A stretch of DNA of 27,743 nucleotides from Citrobacter freundii (GCA_003243445.1 QFQQ01000078.1:1-27743); one strand, 5' to 3'; numbered from the stretch's first letter, positions 1 through 7,879 are shown. The notes: generated from the letters alone by a model not told the origin. Numbers and translations are program-made.

Positions 1-80
1 CGTCCTATCCCTCATTAGTATTTGCAGATCGCGGCAGCAACCTCTGGAACTTCTGAAACCTATGAAACCTCTGGAACCTA
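1..80. repeat. 9-nt-unit inverted repeat, copy A (right arm only)
   Basis: Bases 31-80 read CAGATCGCGGCAGCAACC followed by degenerate 9-nt units of the CTCTGGAAC / CTATGAAAC type. This is the same right arm as in the elements at 9246-9292 and 23688-23729. The matching left arm would lie left of the window. The 14 bases at 1-14 (CGTCCTATCCCTCA) recur at 93-106, inside the 3' end of the neighbouring gene. Confidence 0.8.
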
Positions 81-83
81 CCC

Positions 84-1412
84 TTACTCCACCGTCCTAT
101 CCCTCACATTAAGATTATTATACCCCACATCCCTAAACACCAGTTTATACTTTCCCGGTTTCAGGTAAAGGCTGTAATAACCATAATCAGAAGCGATATA
201 AGTCTGATCTGCGGGTATGAGTGTTTCCAGCGGATGTTTGTTGTATTCGTCTTCGTAGTAGGCCTGTACAAGAAAAAGATTTTTTTCCTGGGGAGATACG
301 GAGACCTCTTTTCTTGCGCCGTCAAATGAAAGCCAGGTGGGACGGTTATTTTTGTAGATGACAGGAGGATGCACCACGAAAATATCATAGCCTTCCTGAT
401 CGATCAGCGAGTATGGGTTCTTGCCTTTCAATAAAACGACTGGTTCATCAATTTTGATCTTTTGCATCAGTTCGGTATAGAACACCCGCCCGTAATCACC
501 GGTACTGCCTTCGGTGAAATTTGTCTGATTAACCGTTAGCGGATCAATACCGCTGAGTTTTTTAAAAGCCATACCCATTGGGATCAGGTCTTCTCCCAGT
601 TTTATTTCAGAGATATGTCCGTATCCGGCATGTACAAGAATTTTCGCTTTGGGATCTTTCTGCAATATCCGGTAGATATTAGCGGCCTGTGCTGAATCAC
701 GCTGCAGACCGGTATGTCCATGCAGTGCCGTGTCTTCATAAGGAACTAATGTATAACCAAGTGAAAGGGCCTTCCTGATCAATTCGCCGGCGACAGGTTC
801 CTGGGCATAAAAACCGGTCTTGTTATTAATTTCTTTCAGGGAGGGAGTGCCAAAATTACTAAGCATCTCCATTGCCAGGTAGCGGAAACCCTGCTGATAT
901 AATTGTTCCAGGAGACTGTATGTAAACGCGCGGTGTAATGGTTTATCGTGCGCCTCGTTGATCATTACGACCTGCGCATCCAGCGCGCGACCCGCAACAT
1001 ATAATGCCGCATTGATCGATTGTATGTTTTTGATCTGGGCAACTTCCTGGCGGATAAATTTTCTTGCATCATTTGCCAGCGTGTCGTAATTCTTCGTCCC
1101 ATATATATCTACCATCCGGTAATCGCCGACTGATGCAAACTCCTGTGACACTATATCATAATAATTCTTCTCTCCCCTTTCCTTTTTTGAACGCTCCTCC
1201 CACCCTAATGATTCGTAAAGCGGCATCAGATAATTGACATCTCCAAATTTGAAGTTGCCAAAAAAACCATGAAAGGCTGAATCAGTTTTTACCGGCGTCT
1301 TTGAATCGATATACCGGCGGATCTGTTCAGCACCTTTTCCCTGTTGTGCCTGTATTGAAAAAGCCAGGAACAACAGCGCCAGTACGAATGAAGTTTTTTT
1401 ATGCATTGTCAT
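84..1412 (-). CDS. secreted Tiki/ChaN/EreA-superfamily protein
   Basis: A 442-residue protein with an N-terminal signal peptide (hydrophobic stretch about residues 7-20, probable cleavage after IQA). The central part carries motifs that fit the ChaN/TraB/erythromycin-esterase-like metal-binding fold: INEAHDKPLH at 151-160, an ME pair at 181-182 and HAGYGH at 261-266. In this superfamily a Glu and two His residues at such positions line the active or haem/metal site. The C-terminal third (about 330-442) is rich in aromatic residues and may form a beta-sandwich, but I do not recognise it. The substrate is unknown; a periplasmic or outer-membrane location is inferred. A second ATG two codons in (position 1406) is an equally possible start. 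A distant relative, the TraB/GumN lipoprotein at 18189-19112, lies in the same window. Confidence 0.7.
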   Translation of the reverse strand: MTMHKKTSFVLALLFLAFSIQAQQGKGAEQIRRYIDSKTPVKTDSAFHGFFGNFKFGDVNYLMPLYESLGWEERSKKERGEKNYYDIVSQEFASVGDYRMVDIYGTKNYDTLANDARKFIRQEVAQIKNIQSINAALYVAGRALDAQVVMINEAHDKPLHRAFTYSLLEQLYQQGFRYLAMEMLSNFGTPSLKEINNKTGFYAQEPVAGELIRKALSLGYTLVPYEDTALHGHTGLQRDSAQAANIYRILQKDPKAKILVHAGYGHISEIKLGEDLIPMGMAFKKLSGIDPLTVNQTNFTEGSTGDYGRVFYTELMQKIKIDEPVVLLKGKNPYSLIDQEGYDIFVVHPPVIYKNNRPTWLSFDGARKEVSVSPQEKNLFLVQAYYEDEYNKHPLETLIPADQTYIASDYGYYSLYLKPGKYKLVFRDVGYNNLNVRDRTVE

Positions 1413-1460
1413 ATCCGCCGCAATATTAAGGACCTTGCTGTTAGTGAAAGCATAAAGTTG

Positions 1461-2153
1461 TCAACGCATGGTCTCCAGTATCTCCGCCAGTTCTGCAATA
1501 CCTTCTGTTGCCGGTTTTTCGATCAGTATCAGGTTTTGCATCGGCGATGTGGGCGGGATCTTTTTATCGACGATGAACTTGGGTGTGACCGGATCCACAT
1601 AATGGACAAGACCCGCTGCCGGATACACGGCAAGCGATGTGCCAACCACCACAAAGATATCGGCTGCATGCACAACCGGCAGCGCTTCTTCTATTTTTGG
1701 CACCGGTTCTTCAAACCATACGATGGCCGGTCTTAACTGATGCCCATACTTATCGCGGTCACCCAGCTTCATATCGCCACGGATCTCATACAATGTATGC
1801 TCATCATATTCACTGCGCATTTTGAAGATCTCTCCATGCAAATGCAGGATACGTGTTGATCCGGCACGTTCATGAAGATCATCGATATTTTGTGTGATGA
1901 TGGTGACGTTGAAAACTTTCTCCAGTGCGGCAAGGCCCAGATGAGCGGCATTCGGCTTTGCATCCGCCACGTTCTGACGGCGCATATTATAAAAGTCAAG
2001 CACCAATTGCGGATTACGCCGCCATGCTCCGGGCGTAGCCACTTCCCTCACATCATATCCTTCCCATAAACCATCACTGTCCCGGAATGTCTTCAGCCCG
2101 CTTTCCGCACTTATACCTGCACCTGATAATACTACTAGATTTTTCCGCTGCAT
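1461..2153 (-). CDS. cobB: NAD-dependent protein deacylase, CobB/SIRT5-type sirtuin
   Basis: Removes acyl groups from lysine using NAD+, giving O-acyl-ADP-ribose and nicotinamide; cytoplasmic. Visible Sir2 motifs are GAGISAESG at 11-19, FRDSDGLW at 23-30, TQNIDDLH at 87-94 with the NAD-contacting Asn89 and Asp91, and HLHGE at 104-108 with the catalytic His106. Tyr55 and Arg58 (FYNMR) match the Tyr-x-x-Arg pair that binds succinyl or malonyl lysine in SIRT5 and E. coli CobB, so desuccinylase activity is likely. The 230-residue length fits class III bacterial sirtuins. The protein contains no cysteine, so the usual four zinc ligands are absent and the small domain (about 108-150) must fold without zinc. 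It reads in the same direction as the DUF4349 gene upstream but is separated by a 199-nt gap filled with a heptamer inverted repeat. Confidence 0.93.
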   Translation of the reverse strand: MQRKNLVVLSGAGISAESGLKTFRDSDGLWEGYDVREVATPGAWRRNPQLVLDFYNMRRQNVADAKPNAAHLGLAALEKVFNVTIITQNIDDLHERAGSTRILHLHGEIFKMRSEYDEHTLYEIRGDMKLGDRDKYGHQLRPAIVWFEEPVPKIEEALPVVHAADIFVVVGTSLAVYPAAGLVHYVDPVTPKFIVDKKIPPTSPMQNLILIEKPATEGIAELAEILETMR

Positions 2154-2186
2154 GATGAATGTTTCCGGAAAATTAAGACAAAAGAG

Positions 2187-2352
2187 CGATGAGCGATGAT
2201 GGATGTTGGATGTTCGATGGTCGATGTTCGATGGTCGATTCTGAGAATTGAAATTATATTATAACATAGAACTATCCAATAGGTGACCTGCAACAGCTAT
2301 CCACCATCGAACATCCAACATCGAACATCGAACATCCACCATCGAACATTCA
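2187..2352. repeat. 7-nt-unit inverted repeat (GATGTTC / GATGGTC family)
   Basis: The left arm (about 2194-2240) is six or more heptamers such as GATGTTG, GATGTTC and GATGGTC. The right arm (about 2301-2352) is the complementary array CATCGAA, CATCCAA, CATCCAC. Pairing is imperfect because unit variants differ in order, but 10-12-nt perfect blocks occur. It fills the gap between two co-directional minus-strand genes. The same family occurs at 17429-17554 and as a single arm at 27481-27509. Confidence 0.85.
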
Positions 2353-3318
2353 TCAAGATGGTTTGATTCGCGGGACCTTTTTCCTGAGGATGAATAACAA
2401 TAGACCGATCAGCAACCAGAGCGGCCAGACGGAGACCAGGCCGAGGAACAGACCGCTTAGCCAGGCCCAGCCTGAGCTGAAGGAATTTTTTAGTTTGCTG
2501 ATAAAGCCGGGTTCGTTGTTATCTTTTTTTGCCGCATTCAATACCTGGAAATAAGTGTAGTTGATGGTGCTGTAAGCAGCAGAATGACCTAGATAAGCAA
2601 GACGTCCGCCGGCAGCTTCTATATCTTCCTGTATCTGGCTGATCTCTTTTTCCACGGTGAACATTTCTTCTACATTTTTGGCATGCCCAAGTAACTCACT
2701 GTAGCGCTGACGCACGCGTTTCTTTGTTTCGAGGCGTGATCTTGTATCAACCATTTCTGCGGTAATGTCCTGTGAACGTACGCTCTTTTCCGCAAGGCTG
2801 ATGATGCCTGTATTCAGGCCAGCCAGTGCATTATCAAACTGATCAACCGGCACTTTGATCACCACTGCATTTTCTATGGAGTAATCAGTTTGCTTTTGTT
2901 CTTCGCTTGCGATATAGCCTCCAAGCTCGCGGACCTTTGTTCTCAGTTGTTCATAAAAAGCCTGCTGATCTTTTACTTCGGCGCGGATATCGGCGGTCTT
3001 AATGATCTTACGATCCCAGTTTTCCTTTGTAACTATTGTACTGCCTCCGGTGGATCGCTTTTGTTGAGGCTCCTGTTTTCCATCCGGCGTACCGGCCGAA
3101 TCAAGCGTAGTGTTGTTGGCAGGCGCGTCCTGGAATACATCGCTTGCCGCCGTTTCGCCATCGATAGCAACGGATACGCTACTGTCAGCAGCTACGATCG
3201 GAGTAAGCGTAATCGCTGCGATCTGATTTTTTTCTTCAGCAGGTTCATTATGTGTAACGCAGGCGGGTACTGTGCATGCGGCTATAATAACCAATGCCCA
3301 TTGAGCAATCGATCTCAT
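2353..3318 (-). CDS. DUF4349 domain membrane lipoprotein
   Basis: A 321-residue protein with a lipoprotein signal: hydrophobic residues 5-19 end in VPAC, with Cys20 the likely lipidated residue (Cys15 is an alternative). A low-complexity Ser/Thr/Ala linker (about 25-95) is followed by the DUF4349 domain (about 105-265), including KIIKTADIRAEVKD, a long coiled-coil stretch (about 195-240) and a conserved end at TINYTYFQV. One or two transmembrane segments close the protein (about 285-313), followed by a basic tail. DUF4349 proteins are common in Bacteroidota and Firmicutes; their function is not known to me. The hairpin of lipid anchor plus C-terminal membrane segment suggests an envelope role. 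Confidence 0.85.
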   Translation of the reverse strand: MRSIAQWALVIIAACTVPACVTHNEPAEEKNQIAAITLTPIVAADSSVSVAIDGETAASDVFQDAPANNTTLDSAGTPDGKQEPQQKRSTGGSTIVTKENWDRKIIKTADIRAEVKDQQAFYEQLRTKVRELGGYIASEEQKQTDYSIENAVVIKVPVDQFDNALAGLNTGIISLAEKSVRSQDITAEMVDTRSRLETKKRVRQRYSELLGHAKNVEEMFTVEKEISQIQEDIEAAGGRLAYLGHSAAYSTINYTYFQVLNAAKKDNNEPGFISKLKNSFSSGWAWLSGLFLGLVSVWPLWLLIGLLLFILRKKVPRIKPS

Positions 3319-3429
3319 AAAGTTTTAAGTATTTAAATGATGGGAATATATTGATCCGTGCATCAGAACAAGCCGGTGTACACAACCGTTAGATGCGGCG
3401 AATACGGGAAATGCATAATCAGCGTGAAA

Positions 3430-3546
3430 AGTTCAAAGGTTCCAGAGGTTTCATAGGTTCCACAAGTTCCAGAAGTTCGTGTCACCAAACACTAAGTAAC
3501 GTTTCTATAACGGGATCGCGACCGCTGGAACCTGTAACTTCCGTGC
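3430..3546. repeat. 9-nt-unit inverted repeat, copy B (decayed)
   Basis: The left arm at 3430-3479 has units GTTCCAGAG, GTTTCATAG, GTTCCACAA and GTTCCAGAA. The right side at about 3514-3546 (GATCGCGACCGCTGGAACC and following) is a diverged remnant of the usual right arm. It lies in the 363-nt divergent gap between the DUF4349 gene and the gene at 3682. Apart from this and the promoter at 3631-3661 I see nothing else in the gap. Confidence 0.65.
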
Positions 3547-3630
3547 TGCTATAACAAACCTTAATGTCTCCGGCCTGAAAAAAGTAACCCGTCTTTTTAT
3601 AAAAAATATTTTAAAAAAAGTAGACGGTTG

Positions 3631-3661
3631 TTGTGTAATCATAAAAGGCGTGGTATCTTTC
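3631..3661 (+). promoter_or_regulatory. Bacteroidota-type promoter
   Basis: A TTG at 3631-3633 is followed after 20 nt by TATCTTTC at 3654-3661, close to the Bacteroidota consensus TTTG-N19/20-TAnnTTTG. The ATG of the downstream gene is at 3682, giving a short leader. This supports the ATG at 3682 rather than the in-frame TTG at 3628. Confidence 0.65.
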
Positions 3662-3681
3662 TTTTATCCAAACATAATTTT

Positions 3682-4194
3682 ATGAGACGTTTGCCACTGA
3701 TGCTTTGCTTTGTTCTTATTGTTTTGACTAACGATCTCTTTGCACAGGAATTTGAGCCGCCGGCAAATCCTGTACTGGAGAAGAAAGATGATTACCTGAA
3801 ATATGAAACAGATATCATCAATGCCGCACGGTGGCTTGAAGCAACACCGATAGGCGCGCAGAAAGAAAAGCGTGTAAGGGTAAATATGTTTTTTACATTA
3901 TGGCTTACCGGCAGTCCTACGGTGACCGTTGAGATCAATTCATGGGTGATGAAGCTTACTGATAAAAATCCGGATCTGCTGACGGTCTTCCTTTCCGGCT
4001 ATGCGAGATATGTATTGGAGAATCAATACAGCAATGATGCCGCAAAAGCAAATGAAGCAGGTGTAAAAAGCATGATCAATAACTATCAGCTTGGCGGCGA
4101 TGTAAAAAAGAATAAGACATTACAAAAAGCAGTTGATGCGGATAAGGCGGGAAACCTCACGGCGTGGATGAAGGATTTTACGGGAAAAAAATGA
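3682..4194 (+). CDS. secreted protein of unknown function
   Basis: A 170-residue protein that I do not recognise by name. The N-terminus MRRLPLMLCFVLIVLTNDLFAQ is a clear signal peptide, cleavage expected after LFA. The mature part is mostly helical, with an aromatic-rich stretch (MFFTLWLTGSPTVTVEINSW) and a Lys-rich C-terminal half (DVKKNKTLQKAVDADKAGNL) that looks well folded, suggesting a real domain. The open frame continues upstream to a TTG at 3628, but the promoter box ends at 3661, so ATG 3682 is preferred. It is convergent with the EVE gene, and a 9-nt-unit inverted repeat lies between them. Confidence 0.75.
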   Translation: MRRLPLMLCFVLIVLTNDLFAQEFEPPANPVLEKKDDYLKYETDIINAARWLEATPIGAQKEKRVRVNMFFTLWLTGSPTVTVEINSWVMKLTDKNPDLLTVFLSGYARYVLENQYSNDAAKANEAGVKSMINNYQLGGDVKKNKTLQKAVDADKAGNLTAWMKDFTGKK

Positions 4195-4204
4195 ATCATT
4201 TAAA

Positions 4205-4437
4205 AGTTCCAGAGGTTTCAGGGGCTTCAGGAGGGGTTCCAGACGTTCCAGAGGTTTCAGGGGTTCCAGAGGTTGCTGCCGCACTTTGCAAAGTATTTTC
4301 TCAGGAGGAATAGTTTTTTATGCGGATGCATGGTACCTCGAATTCTTTAATTTCAGAGATCTTCAACCCGCGGTAGCAACCTCTTGAACTTCTGGAACTC
4401 CTGGAACCTCTGGAACCTCTAAAACCTCCCAAACCTT
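4205..4437. repeat. 9-nt-unit inverted repeat, copy C
   Basis: The left arm (about 4205-4282) has eight or so 9-nt units such as GTTCCAGAG, GTTTCAGGG and GTTCCAGAC, ending GGTTGCTGCCGC. The right arm (about 4370-4437) begins GCGGTAGCAACC and continues with TCTGGAAC-type units. The 20 nt next to the loop pair with two mismatches, and pairing then degrades because the unit variants differ. The element fills the convergent gap between the secreted protein gene and the EVE gene. Confidence 0.85.
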
Positions 4438-4440
4438 TCT

Positions 4441-4854
4441 CTAAACCTTCTCCCCCGCCATTCCCATCACGATCTTCCATTCTTTATCAGTGACCGGCTG
4501 AACGGACAATCTTCCCAGCTTTACCAGCGCCATATTGGCCAGCTCTTTTGTTGCCTTTATGTCTGCCAGGCTTACCGGCTTTTTTAATTTCCTGTAGGGC
4601 GCAAAATCAACTACTGACCATGCTTCTTCGTCGGTGGTTGGATCCTGGTAGGCTTCTTTTACCACTTTGGCGATACCGACGATCTCCAGGCCTTCATTGC
4701 TGTGATAAAAGAAAGCAAGATCCCCTTTCTTCATTGCGCGCAGATTGTTTCTCGCAGCATAATTGCGCACGCCATCCCAGAAAGTCTGTTTGTCTTTTTC
4801 GAATTGTTCCCAGGAATATTTGAACGGTTCTGATTTGATAAGCCAGTATGCCAT
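4441..4854 (-). CDS. EVE domain-containing protein
   Basis: A 137-residue single-domain EVE protein (thymocyte nuclear protein 1 / PUA-like fold). Visible signatures are YWLIKSEP at 3-10, TFWDGVRNYAARN at 24-36, the GD-x-x-FFYHS motif at 44-52 and RLSVQPV at 115-121. EVE domains bind modified bases in DNA or RNA through an aromatic pocket; the stand-alone form is widespread and its ligand here is unknown. Cytoplasmic. A -7 box TAAATTTG lies on the minus strand at 4880-4887, about 26 nt before the ATG. The family call is firm, the biological role is not. Confidence 0.93.
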   Translation of the reverse strand: MAYWLIKSEPFKYSWEQFEKDKQTFWDGVRNYAARNNLRAMKKGDLAFFYHSNEGLEIVGIAKVVKEAYQDPTTDEEAWSVVDFAPYRKLKKPVSLADIKATKELANMALVKLGRLSVQPVTDKEWKIVMGMAGEKV

Positions 4855-4879
4855 ACGTTATAAACGGTTTTATGGATTT

Positions 4880-4887
4880 CAAATTTA
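4880..4887 (-). promoter_or_regulatory. -7 promoter box of the EVE gene
   Basis: The minus strand reads TAAATTTG here, an exact match to TAnnTTTG, ending 26 nt before the EVE start codon. No clear -33 TTG at the expected distance was found. Confidence 0.55.
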
Positions 4888-5019
4888 GCAGAAGTTGAAT
4901 AAAAAAAATCATTGAGGTTTTGCAATCCGGATAAGAACCGTTCACCGTAATTGATTGTGTTGCGCGGCAAAAAACATCAACAGAAAAATATTATCAACTC
5001 TTCTTACAAATCAATTATT

Positions 5020-5568
5020 ATGAAAAAGATCAGAAATTTCGCCCTCTTGTTAATGGCCTCTTTTGCACTCAATGCTTCTTACGCACAAAAGACTGTAGAA
5101 GTTGGTGGTGCTCCAATGTATCCTACAAAAAACATCGTTGAGAATGCTGTAAACTCTAAAGATCATACTACGCTTGTAGCTGCGGTAAAAGCCGCCGGCC
5201 TTGTTGAAACGCTGCAGGGAAAAGGACCGTTCACTGTATTTGCTCCAACCAATGCCGCATTTGACATGCTGCCAAAAGGCACGGTTGAGTCATTGGTAAA
5301 ACCGGAGAACAAAGAGAAACTTACCACTATCCTCACCTATCATGTTGTGGCAGGTAAACTTGACACAAAAACACTGGATCAGTGGATCAAAAAAGGCAAT
5401 GGTACTGCAGAACTGAAAACCGTGCAGGGTGGTAAACTCTGGATCATGAAGAAAGATGGCAAGTTCTGGGTAAAAGACGAAAAAGGAAATGTAGCTGCCA
5501 TCACCATCAAGGACGTATACCAGAGCAACGGTGTGATCCAGGTGATCGACCATGTATTGATGCCCTAA
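5020..5568 (+). CDS. secreted fasciclin (FAS1) domain protein
   Basis: A 182-residue secreted protein with one FAS1 domain. The signal peptide MKKIRNFALLLMASFALNASYA is followed by KTVEVGG. FAS1 hallmarks are the H1-like segment TVFAPTNAAFDMLPKG, the YH motif in LTYHVVAGKL and the closing GVIQVIDHVLMP. FAS1 domains act in adhesion or bind small hydrophobic ligands; bacterial single-domain versions are periplasmic or surface proteins of unclear role. The open frame extends 23 codons upstream, but the ATG at 5020 gives a proper signal peptide. A strong intrinsic terminator follows at 5604-5636. Confidence 0.93.
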   Translation: MKKIRNFALLLMASFALNASYAQKTVEVGGAPMYPTKNIVENAVNSKDHTTLVAAVKAAGLVETLQGKGPFTVFAPTNAAFDMLPKGTVESLVKPENKEKLTTILTYHVVAGKLDTKTLDQWIKKGNGTAELKTVQGGKLWIMKKDGKFWVKDEKGNVAAITIKDVYQSNGVIQVIDHVLMP

Positions 5569-5603
5569 CTCACTCAGTTACCTTATAGAAAACCAATACA
5601 AAA

Positions 5604-5636
5604 AAATCGCCAGCTCCAATCCGGGACTGGCGATTT
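5604..5636 (+). terminator. intrinsic terminator after the fasciclin gene
   Basis: A perfect 10-bp stem AAATCGCCAG / CTGGCGATTT (5604-5613 with 5627-5636) with a 13-nt loop starts 35 nt after the stop codon and ends in T-rich sequence. Confidence 0.85.
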
Positions 5637-5704
5637 GTCGTATATATCTGTTAAACAAGTCTAGTTTAACCGTTCCCTATAAGAGCTTGATTCAGGGCAA
5701 ACCA

Positions 5705-5743
5705 GGCCGGCGTTTCAGTGTTTTGAGCGTCGGCCATTTTTTT
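5705..5743 (+). terminator. second intrinsic terminator
   Basis: GGCCGGCG at 5705-5712 pairs with CGTCGGCC at 5728-5735 (one G-U) across a 15-nt loop, and is followed by A and a run of seven T. It points rightward and stands directly before the long inverted repeat at 5744. Confidence 0.75.
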
Positions 5744-5954
5744 GACGGGGATTTATTGGATTATTGGGATTAGGGGGATTCGACTCCGATAGTGGGAAGA
5801 AGGATCGATCATTATTCAACAAGAATCCTATTAATCCCATTTTCTAATTGCCGAAAAGAGGATTAATAGGATTTCTGCGCCTATAAAATATGTGCCTTCT
5901 TCCCACTATCGGAGTCGAATCCCCCTAATCCCAATAATCCAATAAATCCCCGTC
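5744..5954. repeat. long nested inverted-repeat element (perfect 60-bp arms)
   Basis: Bases 5744-5803 are the exact reverse complement of 5895-5954: 60 bp without a mismatch. The outer arm is a degenerate array of about 8-nt units related to GGATTATT. Inside lies a second perfect 14-bp inverted repeat (5824-5837 with 5860-5873), so the strand can fold into a two-step hairpin. The right end abuts the stop codon of the LutA-like gene (5954-5956). No open reading frame of note lies inside. A related element begins at 27533. This and the two terminators account for the 385-nt gap. Confidence 0.95.
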
Positions 5955-6673
5955 TACCAACCATTCGCCAGCACATCCGCCAAATGCAGTGTCTGTAACG
6001 GATATCCCTTCGTTTTGATGTATCCCTGCAGATGCATGAGACAGGAGAGATCAGTGGAGATCAGATATTGTGCATTGGTGGCAAGGGCATTCTCGACTTT
6101 TTGCTCGGCCATGCCAATGGAGATTGGTTCAAATTTAACGGCAAAGGTGCCGCCGAAACCGCAGCAGGTTTCCACGTCATTCATTTCGGAAAGCTCGAGA
6201 CCGCGGACATTGGAGAGCAGTGTGCGGGGTTCGGTCTTGATGCGGCATTCACGGAGCCCTGCGCAACTGTCGTGGTAGGTCGCCTTGCCGTTAAGCACAG
6301 CGCCCAGATCTTCGATCTTGAGGACCTGCACCAGGAATTCGGAAAACTCGTAGAGGCGCTTCCCGATATCAGCCACTTCATGATGAAGAGAGGAATTGCC
6401 AAACAGCTTTGCATAGTAATTGCGGACAAAGCCTACGCAGCTCGCGCTTGGCGCAACGATATAGTCAGTCCCCTGAAAATCCTTTAGAAATTTGGAGCAG
6501 ACGGATTTTGCCTCATCCCAAAAGCCGGCGTTGAATGCCGGCTGGCCACAGCAGGTCTGCTCATTGTTGTAAGACACGGTACACCCCGCTTTCTCCAGCA
6601 CCTTCACCATATTGAAAGCAGTATCGGGAAAAAGCTGATCCACAAAACAGGGAATAAAAATCTGTACGTTCAT
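5954..6673 (-). CDS. LutA/YkgE-like (Fe-S)-binding CCG-domain protein
   Basis: A 239-residue protein with two cysteine-rich CCG domains. Domain 1 has Cys9, CCG at 41-43 and Cys79 (PSASCVGF); domain 2 has HDSCAGLREC at 134-143 and CCGFGGTF at 170-177. This matches LutA (YkgE), one subunit of the LutABC complex that oxidises L-lactate to pyruvate, and related heterodisulfide-reductase-type subunits. The genes for LutB and LutC are not in the window, so lactate as substrate is an inference. It is the last gene of a minus-strand operon with the TPR gene and ribH (19 nt after ribH). The stop codon TAG touches the end of the 60-bp inverted repeat. Confidence 0.88.
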   Translation of the reverse strand: MNVQIFIPCFVDQLFPDTAFNMVKVLEKAGCTVSYNNEQTCCGQPAFNAGFWDEAKSVCSKFLKDFQGTDYIVAPSASCVGFVRNYYAKLFGNSSLHHEVADIGKRLYEFSEFLVQVLKIEDLGAVLNGKATYHDSCAGLRECRIKTEPRTLLSNVRGLELSEMNDVETCCGFGGTFAVKFEPISIGMAEQKVENALATNAQYLISTDLSCLMHLQGYIKTKGYPLQTLHLADVLANGW

Positions 6674-6692
6674 ACTCCTCTATCCAGACAAG

Positions 6693-7187
6693 TTATTTAA
6701 TTGATCGCTGCAGTGAGATCATTTTCAGTGCGGTAATAGCCGCTTCTTCGCCCTTGTGGCCGTGTTTGCCACCGATCCGTTCCTGCGCCTGTTCCTCGGT
6801 ATTCACCGTCAGTACGCCGAAAATGGTTGGAGCAGGTAGAAGCAGGTTCAGCTGCGTTACGCCGTCGGTCACTGCCTTGCACACATAGTCGAAATGCGGG
6901 GTATCGCCTTTGATCACACAACCCATCGCGATGAATGCGGCCGGTTTCGGACCGGTTGTTCTTTCCCAGAATTGCTTTATCGCGAAACTGATCTCAACCG
7001 CACCCGGCACCGTCAACACCACCACCTGGTTGACCCTGTGCTGGTTCAGTACGCGTATGCATCCTCTTTCGAGTTCGTCGATGATCGCCGCATTCCACTC
7101 TGTTTTCACCAAAACGATACAGGCATCCTCCATGGAGAGAATGCCTGTATCTGTATGTAATAGTTTGCTGTTTGCTATATCCGCCAT
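6693..7187 (-). CDS. ribH: 6,7-dimethyl-8-ribityllumazine synthase
   Basis: Catalyses the penultimate step of riboflavin synthesis, joining 5-amino-6-ribitylaminouracil and 3,4-dihydroxy-2-butanone 4-phosphate; forms icosahedral or pentameric cytoplasmic assemblies. The 164-residue protein has the substrate-binding WN at 31-32, VPGAVEIS at 60-67, GCVIKGDTPHFDYVC at 89-103 with the catalytic His98, and FGVLTVNTEEQAQERIGG near the C-terminus. The start lies 2 nt after the stop of the TPR gene, so the two are translationally coupled. No other rib genes and no FMN riboswitch were seen. Confidence 0.96.
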   Translation of the reverse strand: MADIANSKLLHTDTGILSMEDACIVLVKTEWNAAIIDELERGCIRVLNQHRVNQVVVLTVPGAVEISFAIKQFWERTTGPKPAAFIAMGCVIKGDTPHFDYVCKAVTDGVTQLNLLLPAPTIFGVLTVNTEEQAQERIGGKHGHKGEEAAITALKMISLQRSIK

Positions 7188-7189
7188 GA

Positions 7190-7879
7190 TCAGTTTGCGT
7201 TGTATTCACCCAGCATTGCCAGGTATTTATCTGCTTCGAAACCCTGTGGTGTTACAGGATATTTTTCTTTCAGTTCTTTGTAAAGGGCGATCGCTTCTTT
7301 AGAATCTTTCATCACGGTACCTGCAAAATATGCCGCCATAAAAAGGGCTTCAGCAGAAGAAGCCTGATCTTTTTCAAAATGATGCGCTGCTTTTTTATAA
7401 TTGTCCAGCGCCTCCTTATTGTTACCAAGATCAGCATATGCATCACCCAGCAGCTTATATGCTCTTTGCTGGATCTGCACCGCGTCAGTACTGAAGTCCT
7501 TCAGGTATTTAACTGCATTCTGGTTATCGTTCAGCTTCAGATAGCAGCTGCCAGCGTAAAAATGCGAAAGGTTAGCCGCTTCGGTACCGCTGTACTGGCT
7601 CATGATCTTCAGGAAACCTGGATATTGACCATCACCATTAAGCGCTTTTTGTGTCGAGTCAAGACGATAGTAATCTTCTGCCTTGAACATGGCATCAGCC
7701 GCTTTTTCTTCTTTAGGTCCGGCTACGAAGTGTTTATACCCCCAGAAGCCTCCCACACCCAGGAGCAACACAAGCCCTACGCCGAGGATCACCTTGCTGT
7801 TTCTGGTCCAGAAGTCTTTTGCTTTTGCAACAGCTACGTCACTGCTTTCAACACCTGTTGCCTGAATCTTTTCTGACAT
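7190..7879 (-). CDS. membrane-anchored tetratricopeptide repeat protein
   Basis: A 229-residue protein with a cytoplasmic N-terminus, one transmembrane segment (about 30-47, VILGVGLVLLLGVGGFWG) and a helical repeat region (about 60-225). Repeats include SHFYAGSCYLKLNDNQNAVKYL, QQRAYKLLGDAYADLGNNKEALDNY and EALFMAAYFAGTVMKDSKEAIALY, which fit TPR units with the usual A/G/Y spacing. This architecture resembles the YfgM/TPR_21 family linked to envelope protein folding, but the partner is unknown. It is the first gene of the operon with ribH and the LutA-like gene; the coupling to ribH is probably transcriptional, not functional. Confidence 0.85.
   Translation of the reverse strand: MSEKIQATGVESSDVAVAKAKDFWTRNSKVILGVGLVLLLGVGGFWGYKHFVAGPKEEKAADAMFKAEDYYRLDSTQKALNGDGQYPGFLKIMSQYSGTEAANLSHFYAGSCYLKLNDNQNAVKYLKDFSTDAVQIQQRAYKLLGDAYADLGNNKEALDNYKKAAHHFEKDQASSAEALFMAAYFAGTVMKDSKEAIALYKELKEKYPVTPQGFEADKYLAMLGEYNAN

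Noticed and set aside
6032..6487. 151-codon plus-strand open frame opposite the LutA-like gene
   Set aside because: It is antisense to a protein with intact CCG motifs and has no family features.
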